This document shows, piece after piece, positions 25,698-34,799 of a stretch of 64,000 bases of DNA. The notes beneath the pieces were generated by a model. The model was not told the DNA's origin. It did not search any database and saw nothing but the letters and a program-made list of their open reading frames with translations. The position numbers and the translations under genes were made by a program. Source of the stretch: Nostoc sp. TCL26-01 (GTDB taxonomy: Bacteria; Cyanobacteriota; Cyanobacteriia; Cyanobacteriales; Nostocaceae); contig NZ_CP040297.1 in assembly GCF_013393945.1 (NCBI RefSeq), positions 1,268,001-1,332,000 of the forward strand, written 5' to 3'. The first letter of the stretch is position 1. Every line of letters begins with the position of its first letter.

Positions 25698-27053
25698 TTG
25701 GCAGTGAATGAATTTCCTAATTTGAGCTTGACGGATGTGGGGCTGCGGTTATTATCAGTGCTGCTGCTGATTGTGATTAATGCGTTTTTTGTAGCAGCTG
25801 AGTTTTCTATGGTGACAGTGAGGCGATCGCGTATTCATCAGCTAGTCAAGGCTGGAGATGTGCAGGCGATCGCTGTAGAAACACTGCAAAAGAGCATTGA
25901 TAGACTATTATCGACAACCCAATTAGGAATTACGCTGTCTAGCTTGGCTTTGGGGTGGATTGGTGAAAGTTCGATTGTTGTGCTGGTGAGTGCATCACTC
26001 AAATCTTTGCCCATACCCGCAAATATGAGTCATGTACTCGCTCATTCTTGCGCTATTCCCATCGCTTTTTTTCTCATTGCCTATCTGCAAATTGTCTTGG
26101 GTGAACTGTGTCCTAAATCTATAGCCATAATATATTCAGAACAGCTAGCACGTTTTTTAGGGCCTTCAGTTAAAGCGATCGTCCGTTTCTTCCGCCCTTT
26201 AATCTGGATTCTCAATCAATCTACCAGCTATCTGCTGCGACTTTTTGGTGTTGAATACACAGGCCAAAGTTGGCGACCCCCTGTAACGCCAGAAGAATTA
26301 CAAATAATTATCTCTACAGAACGAGAATCTATTGGTTTACAAACAGCAGAACGAGAACTACTCAACAACATTTTTGAGTTTGGTGACGTGACAGCCCAAG
26401 ATGTGATGATCCCTCGGAATGGAATTGCAGCTTTATCCAACGACGCTACTTTCCAAAGCTTGCTGCAAGAAATGATCACCACTGGACACTCTCGTTATCC
26501 TGTGATTGGCGATTCTTTAGATGATATTCGGGGAATTGTCTACTTTCGAGATTTAGCCCAACCTTTAGCCGTTGGCAAACTATCTTTAGAAACCCAAATT
26601 CAATCTTGGATGCGTCCCGCCCGGTTTGTCCCAGAACACACACCCTTAAGTGAACTATTGCCTATGATGCAGCAAGAGAAGCCTGCTATGGTTATAGTCG
26701 TCGATGAATTTGGTGGGACTGTAGGGTTGGTAACTATCCAAGATGTCATTGCCGAAATTATCGGTAACGCAGGCGCATCTCCCAGCAGCGACGATTTGCT
26801 GATTCAGATGTTAAATCAGCAGACATTTTTAGTCCAAGCTCAAATCAACCTAGAAGACCTCAACCAAGTCTTGCATCTCAATTTACCCCTAACCAGGGAA
26901 TATCAAACCCTAGCTGGCTTTTTGCTCTATCAATGGCAAAAAATGCCCACAAAAGGCGAAATTTTCTGCTACGACAATCTCGAATTTACCGTAGTCTCAA
27001 TGGACGGGCCACGCCTGCATCAGATTCAAGTCCGACGTTTAAACGAGGGGTAG
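25698..27053 (+). CDS. CNNM/CorC-type transporter (DUF21-CBS-HlyC)
   Basis: 451 residues. The DUF21 membrane domain spans about 15-190 (LLLIVINAFFVAAEFSMVTV, LGITLSSLALGWIGESSIVV). A CBS pair follows (DVMIPRNGIAALSNDATFQS and RPARFVPEHTPLSELLPMMQ), then a CorC_HlyC domain (YQTLAGFLLYQWQKMP). Such proteins affect Mg2+ or Co2+ transport. The start is a TTG at 25698 with no strong Shine-Dalgarno, so GTG 25704 is an alternative. Confidence 0.9.
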   Translation: MAVNEFPNLSLTDVGLRLLSVLLLIVINAFFVAAEFSMVTVRRSRIHQLVKAGDVQAIAVETLQKSIDRLLSTTQLGITLSSLALGWIGESSIVVLVSASLKSLPIPANMSHVLAHSCAIPIAFFLIAYLQIVLGELCPKSIAIIYSEQLARFLGPSVKAIVRFFRPLIWILNQSTSYLLRLFGVEYTGQSWRPPVTPEELQIIISTERESIGLQTAERELLNNIFEFGDVTAQDVMIPRNGIAALSNDATFQSLLQEMITTGHSRYPVIGDSLDDIRGIVYFRDLAQPLAVGKLSLETQIQSWMRPARFVPEHTPLSELLPMMQQEKPAMVIVVDEFGGTVGLVTIQDVIAEIIGNAGASPSSDDLLIQMLNQQTFLVQAQINLEDLNQVLHLNLPLTREYQTLAGFLLYQWQKMPTKGEIFCYDNLEFTVVSMDGPRLHQIQVRRLNEG

Positions 27054-27139
27054 AGATTTGAACAAGGGGACAAGGAGAGAGTATTTATATAGTTTCTTTC
27101 CCCCCATCTCCCCATCCCCCCATCTCCCTATCTCCTTAC
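27054..27139. repeat. Short tandem repeats (CCCCATCT)
   Basis: Repeats such as ccccatctccccatccccc occupy the gap to the convergent queC gene. No gene is present. Confidence 0.75.
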
Positions 27140-27817
27140 TCAGCACTCATAACTCACTGGATCTTGTAAGCCTAATTCGGCAAAAGCTGCTAGACGCAAG
27201 CGGCAAGAGTCACAAACACCGCAAGCCGCATCACCACCAGCGTAGCAAGACCAAGTAAGTTCCCAAGGAACGCCTAATTGGTTGCCTAATTGAATGATTT
27301 CGGTTTTTTTTAACTCAATTAACGGGGCAACAATTTGAATGGGTTGACCTTCGCGTCCTTGTTTGGTTCCTAGTCGGAATACTTCTTGCATTGCCTGGAT
27401 ATAGTCTGGGCGACAATCGGGGTATCCTGAATAATCTAGGGCGTTAACTCCGATATATACTCGTTGAGCTGCGATCGCCTCAGCATAAGCCAACGCAAAA
27501 CTTAAAAAAATAGTATTCCGTGCAGGTACATAGGTAATCGGAATATTTTGTGACATTTCATCTAAAGAACGCTCTTGGGGTAAATCAATTTTGTCGTCCG
27601 TCAATGCCGAACCACCCCACTGTCGCAAGTCAAAATTAACTACCCGATGTTGTGCTACTCCCACTTTTTGTGCTACCAGAAAAGCTGAGTGCAATTCCCG
27701 TCGATGTCTTTGCTGATAGTCAAACGCAATAGAGTAACACTCACAACCATCTGCTTTAGCTTGGTAGAGAATTGTGGAAGAATCTAATCCGCCAGACAAT
27801 AAAATTACAGCTTTCAT
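27140..27817 (-). CDS. queC: 7-cyano-7-deazaguanine synthase
   Basis: 225 residues. QueC makes preQ0 from 7-carboxy-7-deazaguanine with ATP and ammonia in queuosine synthesis. The PP-loop SGGLDSSTILYQAKADGCEC lies at the start. YQQRHRRELHSAFLVAQKVG is the conserved second block, and a zinc site lies at CYAGGDAACGVCDSCRLRLA. Full length. Convergent with the CNNM gene, 86 bases away. Confidence 0.95.
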   Translation of the reverse strand: MKAVILLSGGLDSSTILYQAKADGCECYSIAFDYQQRHRRELHSAFLVAQKVGVAQHRVVNFDLRQWGGSALTDDKIDLPQERSLDEMSQNIPITYVPARNTIFLSFALAYAEAIAAQRVYIGVNALDYSGYPDCRPDYIQAMQEVFRLGTKQGREGQPIQIVAPLIELKKTEIIQLGNQLGVPWELTWSCYAGGDAACGVCDSCRLRLAAFAELGLQDPVSYEC

Positions 27818-28528
27818 TTCCGTTGCAAATTCTAGATGATTAACTGCCCAATTACACTTCTAGTTTCTGTTAAAAGGAATACAAAATACTCTGCTTCAGG
27901 AAGTTGTATTGCCTCACAAATAGCCAAATCACATTGTTTACCTAGACATTCATAATGTGATATCAATCCAGAAATACCTTATAGAGACTCAGTTGATTGC
28001 GTCTATTGAAACTCATTTCCCACACCAATAACTCTGAGTAGTCAAAAATCCAAAGTCAAAAGTAAAAATCAAGATTTTTGGACTTTGGACTGTTGACCAT
28101 TGACAAAAAAGGATAAAAAATCTTTGATAATGCCTAAGTCTTAAATAAATCTTTTTTTATTTGTCCATCTCCGTGTATCATTTATATTAATTGGTAATTT
28201 TACTAACAATAAAATTATTAATTATCCATCTAGATACTTGATTGCTTAAAAGTCTTTCAAGAATTTGCATTTAGGTATTACTGTGTTTTTGAATGTAGTT
28301 AAAAGATGCAACTTGTTTTATGTAACCTGACAGAGAACAAAGTAATTGAGGACTGTGGATACAAAACACATCCCGATTACGGGAACTGATTGCAAACTTT
28401 GAAATTCTTCATAAACAAGGCCTCTATGTTACCATCTGGATGGTTTTAGACGGATCATAACTGGCTGTTCAGTATAAACGCCAACGGCCATAGCGTCTCT
28501 AAATTTGGTGGTTGAGGAGAGAACAATA
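27818..28528. other. About 710-base leader of the oxidoreductase gene, no gene
   Basis: AT-rich with small palindromes (CCCGATTACGGG at 28371, ACCATCTGGATGGT at 28430) close to the start of the Gfo/Idh gene. A long leader or a regulatory RNA is possible. No known riboswitch is recognised. Confidence 0.4.
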
Positions 28529-29605
28529 GTGCAAAATAGCATGTCAGTGGCAGAACCAAATTCATATACACAGCGCAACCAGCCACGACCGATTCGCATA
28601 GGCGTAATCGGTGTGGGTAACATGGGACAACATCATGCCCGTGTACTCAGTTCAATGAAGGATGTTGAACTAGTCGGAGTGGCAGATATCAATGTCGAAC
28701 GAGGCTTAGAAACTGCCAGCAAATATAAGGTGCGTTTTTTTGAGGATTATTGTGACTTGCTTCCTCACGTGGAAGCAGTGTGTGTAGCTGTCCCCACTCG
28801 CTTACATTATGCTGTCGGTATTAACTGTCTGTTGGCAGGAATTCACGTTTTAATTGAAAAACCGATCGCTGCTAGTATCTCTGAAGCAGAATCGCTAGTC
28901 AATGCTGCTGCCGAGTCACAGTGTATTTTGCAAGTAGGTCATATTGAACGGTTCAACCCAGCATTCCGCGAACTGAATAAGGTGCTGAAAACTGAAGAAG
29001 TTTTAGCCCTAGAAGCTCATCGCATGAGTCCTTATTCAGACAGAGCTAATGATGTTTCGGTAGTCCTGGATTTAATGATCCATGACATTGACTTGCTCCT
29101 GGAATTGGCAGCCTCACCAGTAACTAAGTTAACCGCCAGTGGGACTCGTGCTTTAGACTCCGGTTACTTAGATTACGTAACTGCGACTATTGGATTTGCC
29201 AATGGGATTGTTGCTACTCTCACAGCCAGCAAAGTCACCCACCGGAAAATTCGCCGCATTGTCGCCCACTGCAAAAACTCTTTTACGGAAGCAGATTTTC
29301 TCAAAAATGAAATTTTGATTCATCGTCAAACCCCCGCTAACTCTCTCAATGACCATCGTCATTATCGACAAGACGGCTTAATTGAGAAAGTCTACACCAC
29401 TAATATTCAACCCCTAAGTGCAGAACTAGAGCATTTTGTCAACTGTGTACATGGTGGGAATCAACCCTCAGTTGGTGGTGAACAAGCCCTCAAAGCTCTG
29501 AGATTAGCCAGCTTAATCGAACAGATGGCATTAGAAGAACGGGTATGGAACCCCTCAGATTGGCAATCTGAATCGAGAGTCCAATCATTGACACCAACTG
29601 TTTAG
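28529..29605 (+). CDS. Gfo/Idh/MocA-family NAD(P)-dependent oxidoreductase
   Basis: 358 residues from GTG 28529, chosen because GAGGAGAG lies seven bases upstream; TTG 28505 and ATG 28541 are alternatives. The Rossmann loop GVIGVGNMGQHHARVLSSMK is followed by CVAVPTRLHYAVG and the conserved IEKPIAASISEAESLV (catalytic Lys). The C-terminal beta domain ends in NCVHGGNQPSVGGEQALKAL. Sugar or cyclitol substrate is likely for this family but not shown. Confidence 0.9.
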   Translation: MQNSMSVAEPNSYTQRNQPRPIRIGVIGVGNMGQHHARVLSSMKDVELVGVADINVERGLETASKYKVRFFEDYCDLLPHVEAVCVAVPTRLHYAVGINCLLAGIHVLIEKPIAASISEAESLVNAAAESQCILQVGHIERFNPAFRELNKVLKTEEVLALEAHRMSPYSDRANDVSVVLDLMIHDIDLLLELAASPVTKLTASGTRALDSGYLDYVTATIGFANGIVATLTASKVTHRKIRRIVAHCKNSFTEADFLKNEILIHRQTPANSLNDHRHYRQDGLIEKVYTTNIQPLSAELEHFVNCVHGGNQPSVGGEQALKALRLASLIEQMALEERVWNPSDWQSESRVQSLTPTV

Positions 29606-29760
29606 GAGACAAGGAAGGGGATAAGGGGACAAGGAGATAAGGGGACAAGGAGACAAGGAGATAAGGGGACAAGGAGAAAATTACTTAATTACTCTTTCCC
29701 CCCATCCCCCACTCCCCCCATCTTCCCCTCTCCCGTCCAAAAGCCTCCTGCTTTTTTGAA
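29606..29760. repeat. Short tandem repeats (GGGGACAAGGAGATAA)
   Basis: Repeats ggggacaaggagataagg occur in several copies (29615-29675), followed by C/T-rich repeats up to 29740. No gene. Confidence 0.8.
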
Positions 29761-29815
29761 AACACAGGTTAAACTTAGCAACGAAAATATTTAAGCAGTT
29801 TCAATAAGCGAATCC

Positions 29816-30433
29816 ATGTCATCTGATTGGATCAAAAATATTATCGAATCCCTGGGCTATTGGGGAATTGCTCTGCTGATGTTCGTAGAGAATTTATTTC
29901 CACCAATTCCTTCAGAATTAATCATGCCACTGGCAGGATATACAGCTAATCTGCCAGGCTCCAAACTCAATCTGACGGGCGTGTTTGTGGCTGGACTTTT
30001 AGGTTCTGTCGTCGGTGCGCTGGTTTGGTACTACCCAGGAAAATTTCTGGGTGAGAGACGTTTAAGAGAGTTAGCTGATAAGTATGGTAAGTGGATTAGC
30101 GTATCTAGCAAGGATATTACCAAAGCAAAACGCTGGTTTGACACTCAAGGCAATAAAGCAGTTTTGATTGGTCGGCTAATTCCAGGAGTGCGTACCCTCA
30201 TCTCCGTACCAGCAGGCGTTAGCAATATGCCTCTGCTACCTTTTTTATTTTATACAACTTTAGGTAGCGCTGCTTGGGTGGGTTTGCTAACATACTCAGG
30301 ATACGTTTTGGGTAGTCAGTATGAACTTGTGGATAAGTACCTTGCCCCTGTATCCAAAATCGTTCTAGGGACTTTGGTTTTGGCATTTGTTATCTGGATA
30401 CTCAATCGTAAGCGTAGAAATACCAGAATTTGA
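29816..30433 (+). CDS. DedA-family membrane protein
   Basis: 205 residues. DedA/SNARE-associated proteins are transmembrane lipid transporters (undecaprenyl-phosphate or polyprenyl carriers in bacteria). The motif block FVENLFPPIPSELIMPLAGY lies at about residues 23-42. The conserved Arg motif is AVLIGRLIPGVRTLISVPAG near residue 125, and several transmembrane helices follow. Role in this organism is inferred only from family. Confidence 0.9.
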   Translation: MSSDWIKNIIESLGYWGIALLMFVENLFPPIPSELIMPLAGYTANLPGSKLNLTGVFVAGLLGSVVGALVWYYPGKFLGERRLRELADKYGKWISVSSKDITKAKRWFDTQGNKAVLIGRLIPGVRTLISVPAGVSNMPLLPFLFYTTLGSAAWVGLLTYSGYVLGSQYELVDKYLAPVSKIVLGTLVLAFVIWILNRKRRNTRI

Positions 30434-30656
30434 CGTAAAGTAGCTTTAAATTTGCACGTGGGGGTTACATCTGGTAAAAATTCGCCTACACTATGCCAAA
30501 TAATGCTGACGAAGCGATCGCCTAAATTTTACTAAAATTTTAAAATTTGGCGTATTTGTAGCTACACTTGACGAGACTAAAAATTTCTGGTATCCCCCAT
30601 GTTTGTACGACGAGCATGATAACTTTTTACAGGTAAGTAGGACTAGGAGCTTTAAT
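30434..30656. promoter_or_regulatory. Leader of the ParM-like operon with an imperfect inverted repeat
   Basis: Two sequences about 115 bases apart are inverted relatives: CACGTGGGGGTTACATCTGG near 30457-30476 and the complement of CTGGTATCCCCCATG near 30587-30601. AT-rich palindromic DNA (AAATTTTACTAAAATTTTAA) lies between them. ParMRC systems keep their centromere/operator upstream of parM, so this is a candidate site, with no direct proof. AGGAG at 30644 precedes the gene. Confidence 0.35.
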
Positions 30657-31805
30657 ATGACAGACCAACCTTCCGCCGCAACCCCGATGAATGCTGCTGC
30701 CATCCCTTTAAACAGAGTGTCAGCATCTACCCCAATTAACGCTGCTCCAGCTAGTAAGCCCAGCAATGGTTCGAGCAAATCTATTCTCAGTGTGGATTTA
30801 GGCAGAACTTCCACCAAAACTTGTGTCAGCCGCGAACCCAATAACGTGGTGTTTGTACCTGCTAACGTTAAGCAAATGTCCATCGAGCAAGTACGCGGGG
30901 GCGTTTTTGAAGCCCGTGCTACTGATCCTTTAATGGACTTATGGCTGGAGTATCAAGGCAAAGGCTATGCCGTCGGTCAACTAGCAGCAGATTTTGGGGC
31001 TAATTTGGGAGTCGGTCAATCTAAAGTTGAGGATGCCATTATCAAGGTATTGGCAAGTGCTGGCTACTTCAAACTCAAAGATGAAATTTCTGTGGTGCTG
31101 GGTTTACCTTTTCTCTCTTTAGAACAATTTGAGCGAGAAAAAGCACAATTAATTAGTCAAGTTACAGGGCCTCATGTTTTAAATTTCCGTGGCGAGTCTG
31201 TAGCTTTAAATATCACTAAGGTTTGGGTGATGCCAGAAGGTTATGGTAGTCTTCTGTGGTCAGAAGCCCAACCCAAGAAAGGTGGTACTAGCCCCGATTT
31301 TACAAAAATTTCTGTGGCAATTGTCGATATCGGTCATCAAACCATCGATTTATTAATGGTGGACAATTTCCGCTTTGCTAGAGGTGCTTCTAAGAGTGAA
31401 GACTTCGGGATGAATAAGTTCTATGAACTAGTAGCAGCCGAAATCGAAGGCGCAGATAGCCAATCTTTAGCATTAATCTCAGCTGTGAATAAACCCAAAG
31501 GCGAACGTTTTTATCGTCCCAAAGGTGCTAGTAAGCCAGCTAACCTTGATGATTTCCTACCCAACTTGATAGAGCAATTTTCCAGAGAAATTTGCAGCCG
31601 TGTGTTAGCTTGGTTGCCAGAGCGTGTCACCGATGTGATTATCACTGGTGGTGGTGGTGAGTTTTTCTGGGAAGATGTGCAACGTCTACTCAAAGAAGCC
31701 AAAATTAATGCTCACTTAGCTGCTCCTTCTAGACAAGCGAACGCCTTGGGGCAGTATATTTATGGAGAGGCCCAATTATCCTCCAGTCGCTCTTCTAGGG
31801 CTTAA
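30657..31805 (+). CDS. ParM/StbA-like actin-family ATPase
   Basis: 382 residues from ATG 30657, preceded by AGGAG eight bases upstream. The N-terminal 40 residues are Ala/Pro/Ser-rich and probably disordered. Actin-fold signatures follow: phosphate-1 ILSVDLGRTSTKT at about 43-55, phosphate-2 VAIVDIGHQTIDLLMVDNF, and adenosine motif VIITGGGGEFFWEDV near the C-terminus. These match ParM/Alp segregation actins. The next gene is five bases away and encodes a small ribbon-helix-helix-like protein, as in parMR pairs. The motor role and cargo are inferred. Confidence 0.8.
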   Translation: MTDQPSAATPMNAAAIPLNRVSASTPINAAPASKPSNGSSKSILSVDLGRTSTKTCVSREPNNVVFVPANVKQMSIEQVRGGVFEARATDPLMDLWLEYQGKGYAVGQLAADFGANLGVGQSKVEDAIIKVLASAGYFKLKDEISVVLGLPFLSLEQFEREKAQLISQVTGPHVLNFRGESVALNITKVWVMPEGYGSLLWSEAQPKKGGTSPDFTKISVAIVDIGHQTIDLLMVDNFRFARGASKSEDFGMNKFYELVAAEIEGADSQSLALISAVNKPKGERFYRPKGASKPANLDDFLPNLIEQFSREICSRVLAWLPERVTDVIITGGGGEFFWEDVQRLLKEAKINAHLAAPSRQANALGQYIYGEAQLSSSRSSRA

Positions 31806-31810
31806 AAAGA

Positions 31811-32296
31811 ATGTTCCAATGGTCAAAAAAGGTAGTTAAATCGGTCACGTTCAATCCAGGAGTCGCTGATGAGAGTTTGTTAGCGGTTGTAGAAAGCTAT
31901 CTTGAAAAACAACCAGACAAGACTTTTAGCGACCTCTGTAAAGAGGCCTTATGGCAATCTTTATGCGTACCGGAATCTGTAAAACCTGGTCTCAAGACGG
32001 CAGTAACAGAATCGGCTGAACAAAAAATCGATGAGTTGCAACGTCAAGTACGTGACCTTGAGGAACGTTTTTTTGCCAAAGAATCTCATCGTCTAGAAGC
32101 GCTGGAACGCCAAATTTTGCAACTAACACAACAAATGGCGCATCTAGCAATTATCGTCACAGAACGACCTGTGGTTTACCATCAACCTCAATCAGCACCA
32201 GCCGTAGATGTAGTCAATACTCCCTATGCTGTGAATTCTCAGGAAGAAGTTGACCCTTTAATCAGTCGTTTAAGTCAATATCTTGATGATTTTTAG
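31811..32296 (+). CDS. Putative ParR-like DNA-binding adaptor with coiled coil
   Basis: 161 residues. The N-terminus VKSVTFNPGVADESLLAVVE then YLEKQPDKTFSDLCKEALW has the strand-helix-helix pattern of ribbon-helix-helix proteins. A heptad-rich segment follows (EQKIDELQRQVRDLEERFFA, LEALERQILQLTQQMAHLAI). The C-terminus is flexible and ends in SRLSQYLDDF, which could be the short helix that caps an actin filament. This mirrors ParR organisation. It starts five bases after the ParM-like gene and ends in a terminator hairpin. It may instead be an unrelated coiled-coil protein. Confidence 0.55.
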   Translation: MFQWSKKVVKSVTFNPGVADESLLAVVESYLEKQPDKTFSDLCKEALWQSLCVPESVKPGLKTAVTESAEQKIDELQRQVRDLEERFFAKESHRLEALERQILQLTQQMAHLAIIVTERPVVYHQPQSAPAVDVVNTPYAVNSQEEVDPLISRLSQYLDDF

Positions 32297-32332
32297 TGAC
32301 AAGCCATTGTTGTGAGTAATATTGAGCTAGTG

Positions 32333-32368
32333 TCCTTAATAGTATTTACTATTAAGGATTATTAATTT
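32333..32368 (+). terminator. Terminator-like hairpin after the ParM/ParR-like pair
   Basis: TCCTTAATAGT (32333-32343) and ACTATTAAGGA (32348-32358) make an 11-pair perfect stem with a four-base loop, followed by a T/A-rich tract TTATTAATTT. Confidence 0.6.
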
Positions 32369-32424
32369 AATGGGCAAGAGTCAATAGTCATTGGTCAATA
32401 GTCATTGGTCAATAGTCATTAGGC

Positions 32425-32530
32425 AAGAGTTATTATTTCTTCATTTTGAATTTTGCGGAAAGTTCTGTAGGCGGGTTTCCCGCCGTAGGAAACTTTTCAA
32501 GACGAATTTTGAATTTTGAATTGGTATCAG
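32425..32530. repeat. Palindromic repeat family C, copy 2 (no hairpin module)
   Basis: Inverted relative to copy 1 at 21961-22070. TTTTGCGGAAAGTTCTGTAG runs to a GGCGGGTTTCCCGCC palindrome and then AACTTTTCAAGACG. Here CCGCCGTAGGA joins AACTTTTC directly, which is the empty state of the site filled in copies 3 and 4. Confidence 0.85.
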
Positions 32531-32608
32531 CACTCACTACTCATCACTCACTACTCACTAAACTGTACATGATGTTAAAATCCTCAAGTGTAGGCTGAGG
32601 ATACCCCA

Positions 32609-34045
32609 ATGGCAGTTATAGCTAGCTCAATCAAGTTTGGTACAGATGGCTGGCGGGGCGTGATTGGTGATGAGTTCACCTTTGAACGCCTAGCTTTGGT
32701 CGCACCAGTGGCAGCACAGGTATTATATGATACGTATTTTTCAAGCGTGGGTAGCCGCACAATTATCGTGGGTTATGATCGCCGGTTTATGGCAGAAAAT
32801 TTTGCCCGTGCTGTGGCTGATGCTGTGACTGCTATCGGATTTGATGTTTTGCTCAGTGAAAGCTATGCTCCTACTCCTGCTTTTAGTTGGGCTGCTAAAC
32901 AACTCAATGCTTTGGGGGCGCTGGTGATTACAGCTAGTCATAATCCTGGCGCATATTTGGGCTTAAAAGTCAAGGGTTATTTTGGTGGTTCAGTATCGCC
33001 AGAAGTGACAAAAGATATTGAAGCACTGCTACTACAGGGAGTTCCACCCGCAACAACTCCTGGTAAATTGGAAAGTTTTGATCCTTGGCCTAGTTATACA
33101 GAAGGTTTAAAAAGTAAAGTTGATATTGGCAAAATTCAACAAGCGATCGCTTCTGGGAAAGTCACTGTATTTGCGGATGTGATGCACGGTGCAGCAGCAA
33201 GCGGTTTGGGGCGATTGCTAGGTGAAAACGTGAAAGAAATTAACAGCGATCGCGATCCTTTATTTGGTGGTGGTGCGCCGGAACCCTTGCCTAAATACTT
33301 GACAAAATTATTTGAGATGATCCGCAATCATCGAGAGCAAGATAAATCAGGTTTAGCGGTAGGATTTGTATTTGATGGTGATAGCGATCGCATTGCCGCA
33401 GTCGATGGAGAAGCTAATTTTTTAAGTTCGCAAATTTTAATCCCCATCTTAATTGACCACTTAAAGAGTAGACGCAACTTTACAGGGGAAATCGTCAAAA
33501 CTGTTAGTGGTTCCGATTTGATTCCTAAAGTGGCTGCACTCCATAACTTATCAGTATTTGAAACAGCCGTAGGTTATAAATACATCGCTGACAGAATGTT
33601 AGCTGCACCAGTATTATTAGGTGGAGAAGAATCAGGGGGAATCGGTTACGGAAGCCACATACCCGAACGGGATGCCCTTTTAGCAGCATTGTACGTCTTA
33701 GAAGCCATTGTCGAATCTGGGCAAGATTTAGGAGATTATTATCGCCACTTACAACAGGAAACAGGCTTTACTTCCGCCTACGATCGCATCGACTTACCTC
33801 TAGCAAGTATGGATGTAAGAGCGCGTCTTCTGCAACAACTCCAAACCCAACCCCTCACCGAAATCGCAGGTAAAGCAGTTATTGACTGTAACACTATCGA
33901 CGGCTACAAATACCGCCTAGCGGATAATAGCTGGTTAATGATTCGCTTCAGTGGTACGGAACCAGTCTTACGCCTCTACTGCGAAGCCTCCACCCTGGAA
34001 GAAGTGCATCAAACCCTAGCTTGGGCGAAACAGTGGGCCGAGTGA
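32609..34045 (+). CDS. Phosphoglucomutase/phosphomannomutase family enzyme
   Basis: 478 residues. The phosphohexomutase motifs are complete: GTDGWRGVIG at 11-20, active-site Ser110 in ITASHNPGAYLGLKVKGY, metal loop VFDGDSDRIAAVDG, sugar-binding GGEESGGIGYG and phosphate-binding RFSGTEPVLRLYCEA. It interconverts sugar 1- and 6-phosphates. Which sugar is preferred cannot be told. Ends at the tandem repeats before rdgB. Confidence 0.93.
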   Translation: MAVIASSIKFGTDGWRGVIGDEFTFERLALVAPVAAQVLYDTYFSSVGSRTIIVGYDRRFMAENFARAVADAVTAIGFDVLLSESYAPTPAFSWAAKQLNALGALVITASHNPGAYLGLKVKGYFGGSVSPEVTKDIEALLLQGVPPATTPGKLESFDPWPSYTEGLKSKVDIGKIQQAIASGKVTVFADVMHGAAASGLGRLLGENVKEINSDRDPLFGGGAPEPLPKYLTKLFEMIRNHREQDKSGLAVGFVFDGDSDRIAAVDGEANFLSSQILIPILIDHLKSRRNFTGEIVKTVSGSDLIPKVAALHNLSVFETAVGYKYIADRMLAAPVLLGGEESGGIGYGSHIPERDALLAALYVLEAIVESGQDLGDYYRHLQQETGFTSAYDRIDLPLASMDVRARLLQQLQTQPLTEIAGKAVIDCNTIDGYKYRLADNSWLMIRFSGTEPVLRLYCEASTLEEVHQTLAWAKQWAE

Positions 34046-34139
34046 AGGAGTGAGGGAGTGAGGGAGTGCTGAGTGCTGAGTGGAAGTCGAATGACCAATG
34101 ACTAATGACTAATGACTAATGACTAATGACTAATGACTA
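34046..34139. repeat. TAATGAC and GAGGGAGT tandem repeats next to rdgB
   Basis: Seven-base units actaatg run to 34141, and the rdgB start codon belongs to the last unit. GAGGGAGT and AGTGCTG repeats precede them. There is no Shine-Dalgarno. Confidence 0.85.
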
Positions 34140-34724
34140 ATGACTAAACTTCTTGTGGTAGCAACAGGTAATCAGGGTAAGTTGCGAGAGATGCAGGCTT
34201 ATCTGGTGAATACTGGCTGGGAATTGAGACTGAAGCCGGCGGAATTGGAAATTGAAGAGACGGGGGAGACATTTGCGGCTAATGCTTGTCTGAAAGCTTC
34301 TCAGATTGCTCTAGCAACGGGAAATTGGGCGATCGCTGATGACTCTGGTTTACAAGTAGATGCCTTGAATGGTGCGCCAGGGGTGTATTCTGCGCGTTAC
34401 AGTAATACTGACTCTGAACGAATTGCGCGATTACTGCGGGAATTGGGTAATGAAGTGAATCGACAAGCGCAGTTTGTGTGTGTAGTGGCGATCGCATCTC
34501 CTGATGGGGCGATCGTACTACAAGCAGAAGGTATTTGTCACGGCGAAATTCTGCATACACCTATTGGTGATGGTGGTTTTGGTTATGATCCGATTTTTTA
34601 TGTCCCCGAAAAGCAATTAACTTTTGCCCAGATGACACCAGACTTGAAAAAGTCAGTTAGTCATCGTGGTAAAGCTTTTGCCGCTTTACTGCCCCAAATA
34701 GAAAAATTATCGATCTTTGATTGA
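34140..34724 (+). CDS. rdgB: dITP/XTP pyrophosphatase
   Basis: 194 residues. It hydrolyses non-canonical purine nucleoside triphosphates to prevent mutation. The family start MTKLLVVATGNQGKLREMQA, substrate loop ADDSGLQVDALNGAPGVYSA and GDGGFGYDPIFYVPEKQLTF are all present, with SHRGKAFAAL at the C-terminus. Its ATG lies inside a run of TAATGAC repeats; the earlier ATGs in the run open short frames that end at TAA just before it. Confidence 0.95.
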   Translation: MTKLLVVATGNQGKLREMQAYLVNTGWELRLKPAELEIEETGETFAANACLKASQIALATGNWAIADDSGLQVDALNGAPGVYSARYSNTDSERIARLLRELGNEVNRQAQFVCVVAIASPDGAIVLQAEGICHGEILHTPIGDGGFGYDPIFYVPEKQLTFAQMTPDLKKSVSHRGKAFAALLPQIEKLSIFD

Positions 34725-34799
34725 GATTCAGATTCTCATACTACAGGCTAACACAGATGTAGGTTGGGTTGACATCAGGAAACCCAATACCTTGATCTA

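Noticed and set aside
28321..28504. Riboswitch upstream of the Gfo/Idh gene
   Set aside because: Only short palindromes are visible, and no known aptamer core was recognised.
32741..32941. Antisense frames inside the phosphohexomutase gene
   Set aside because: Shadow frames of a strongly coding gene with all catalytic motifs on the plus strand.
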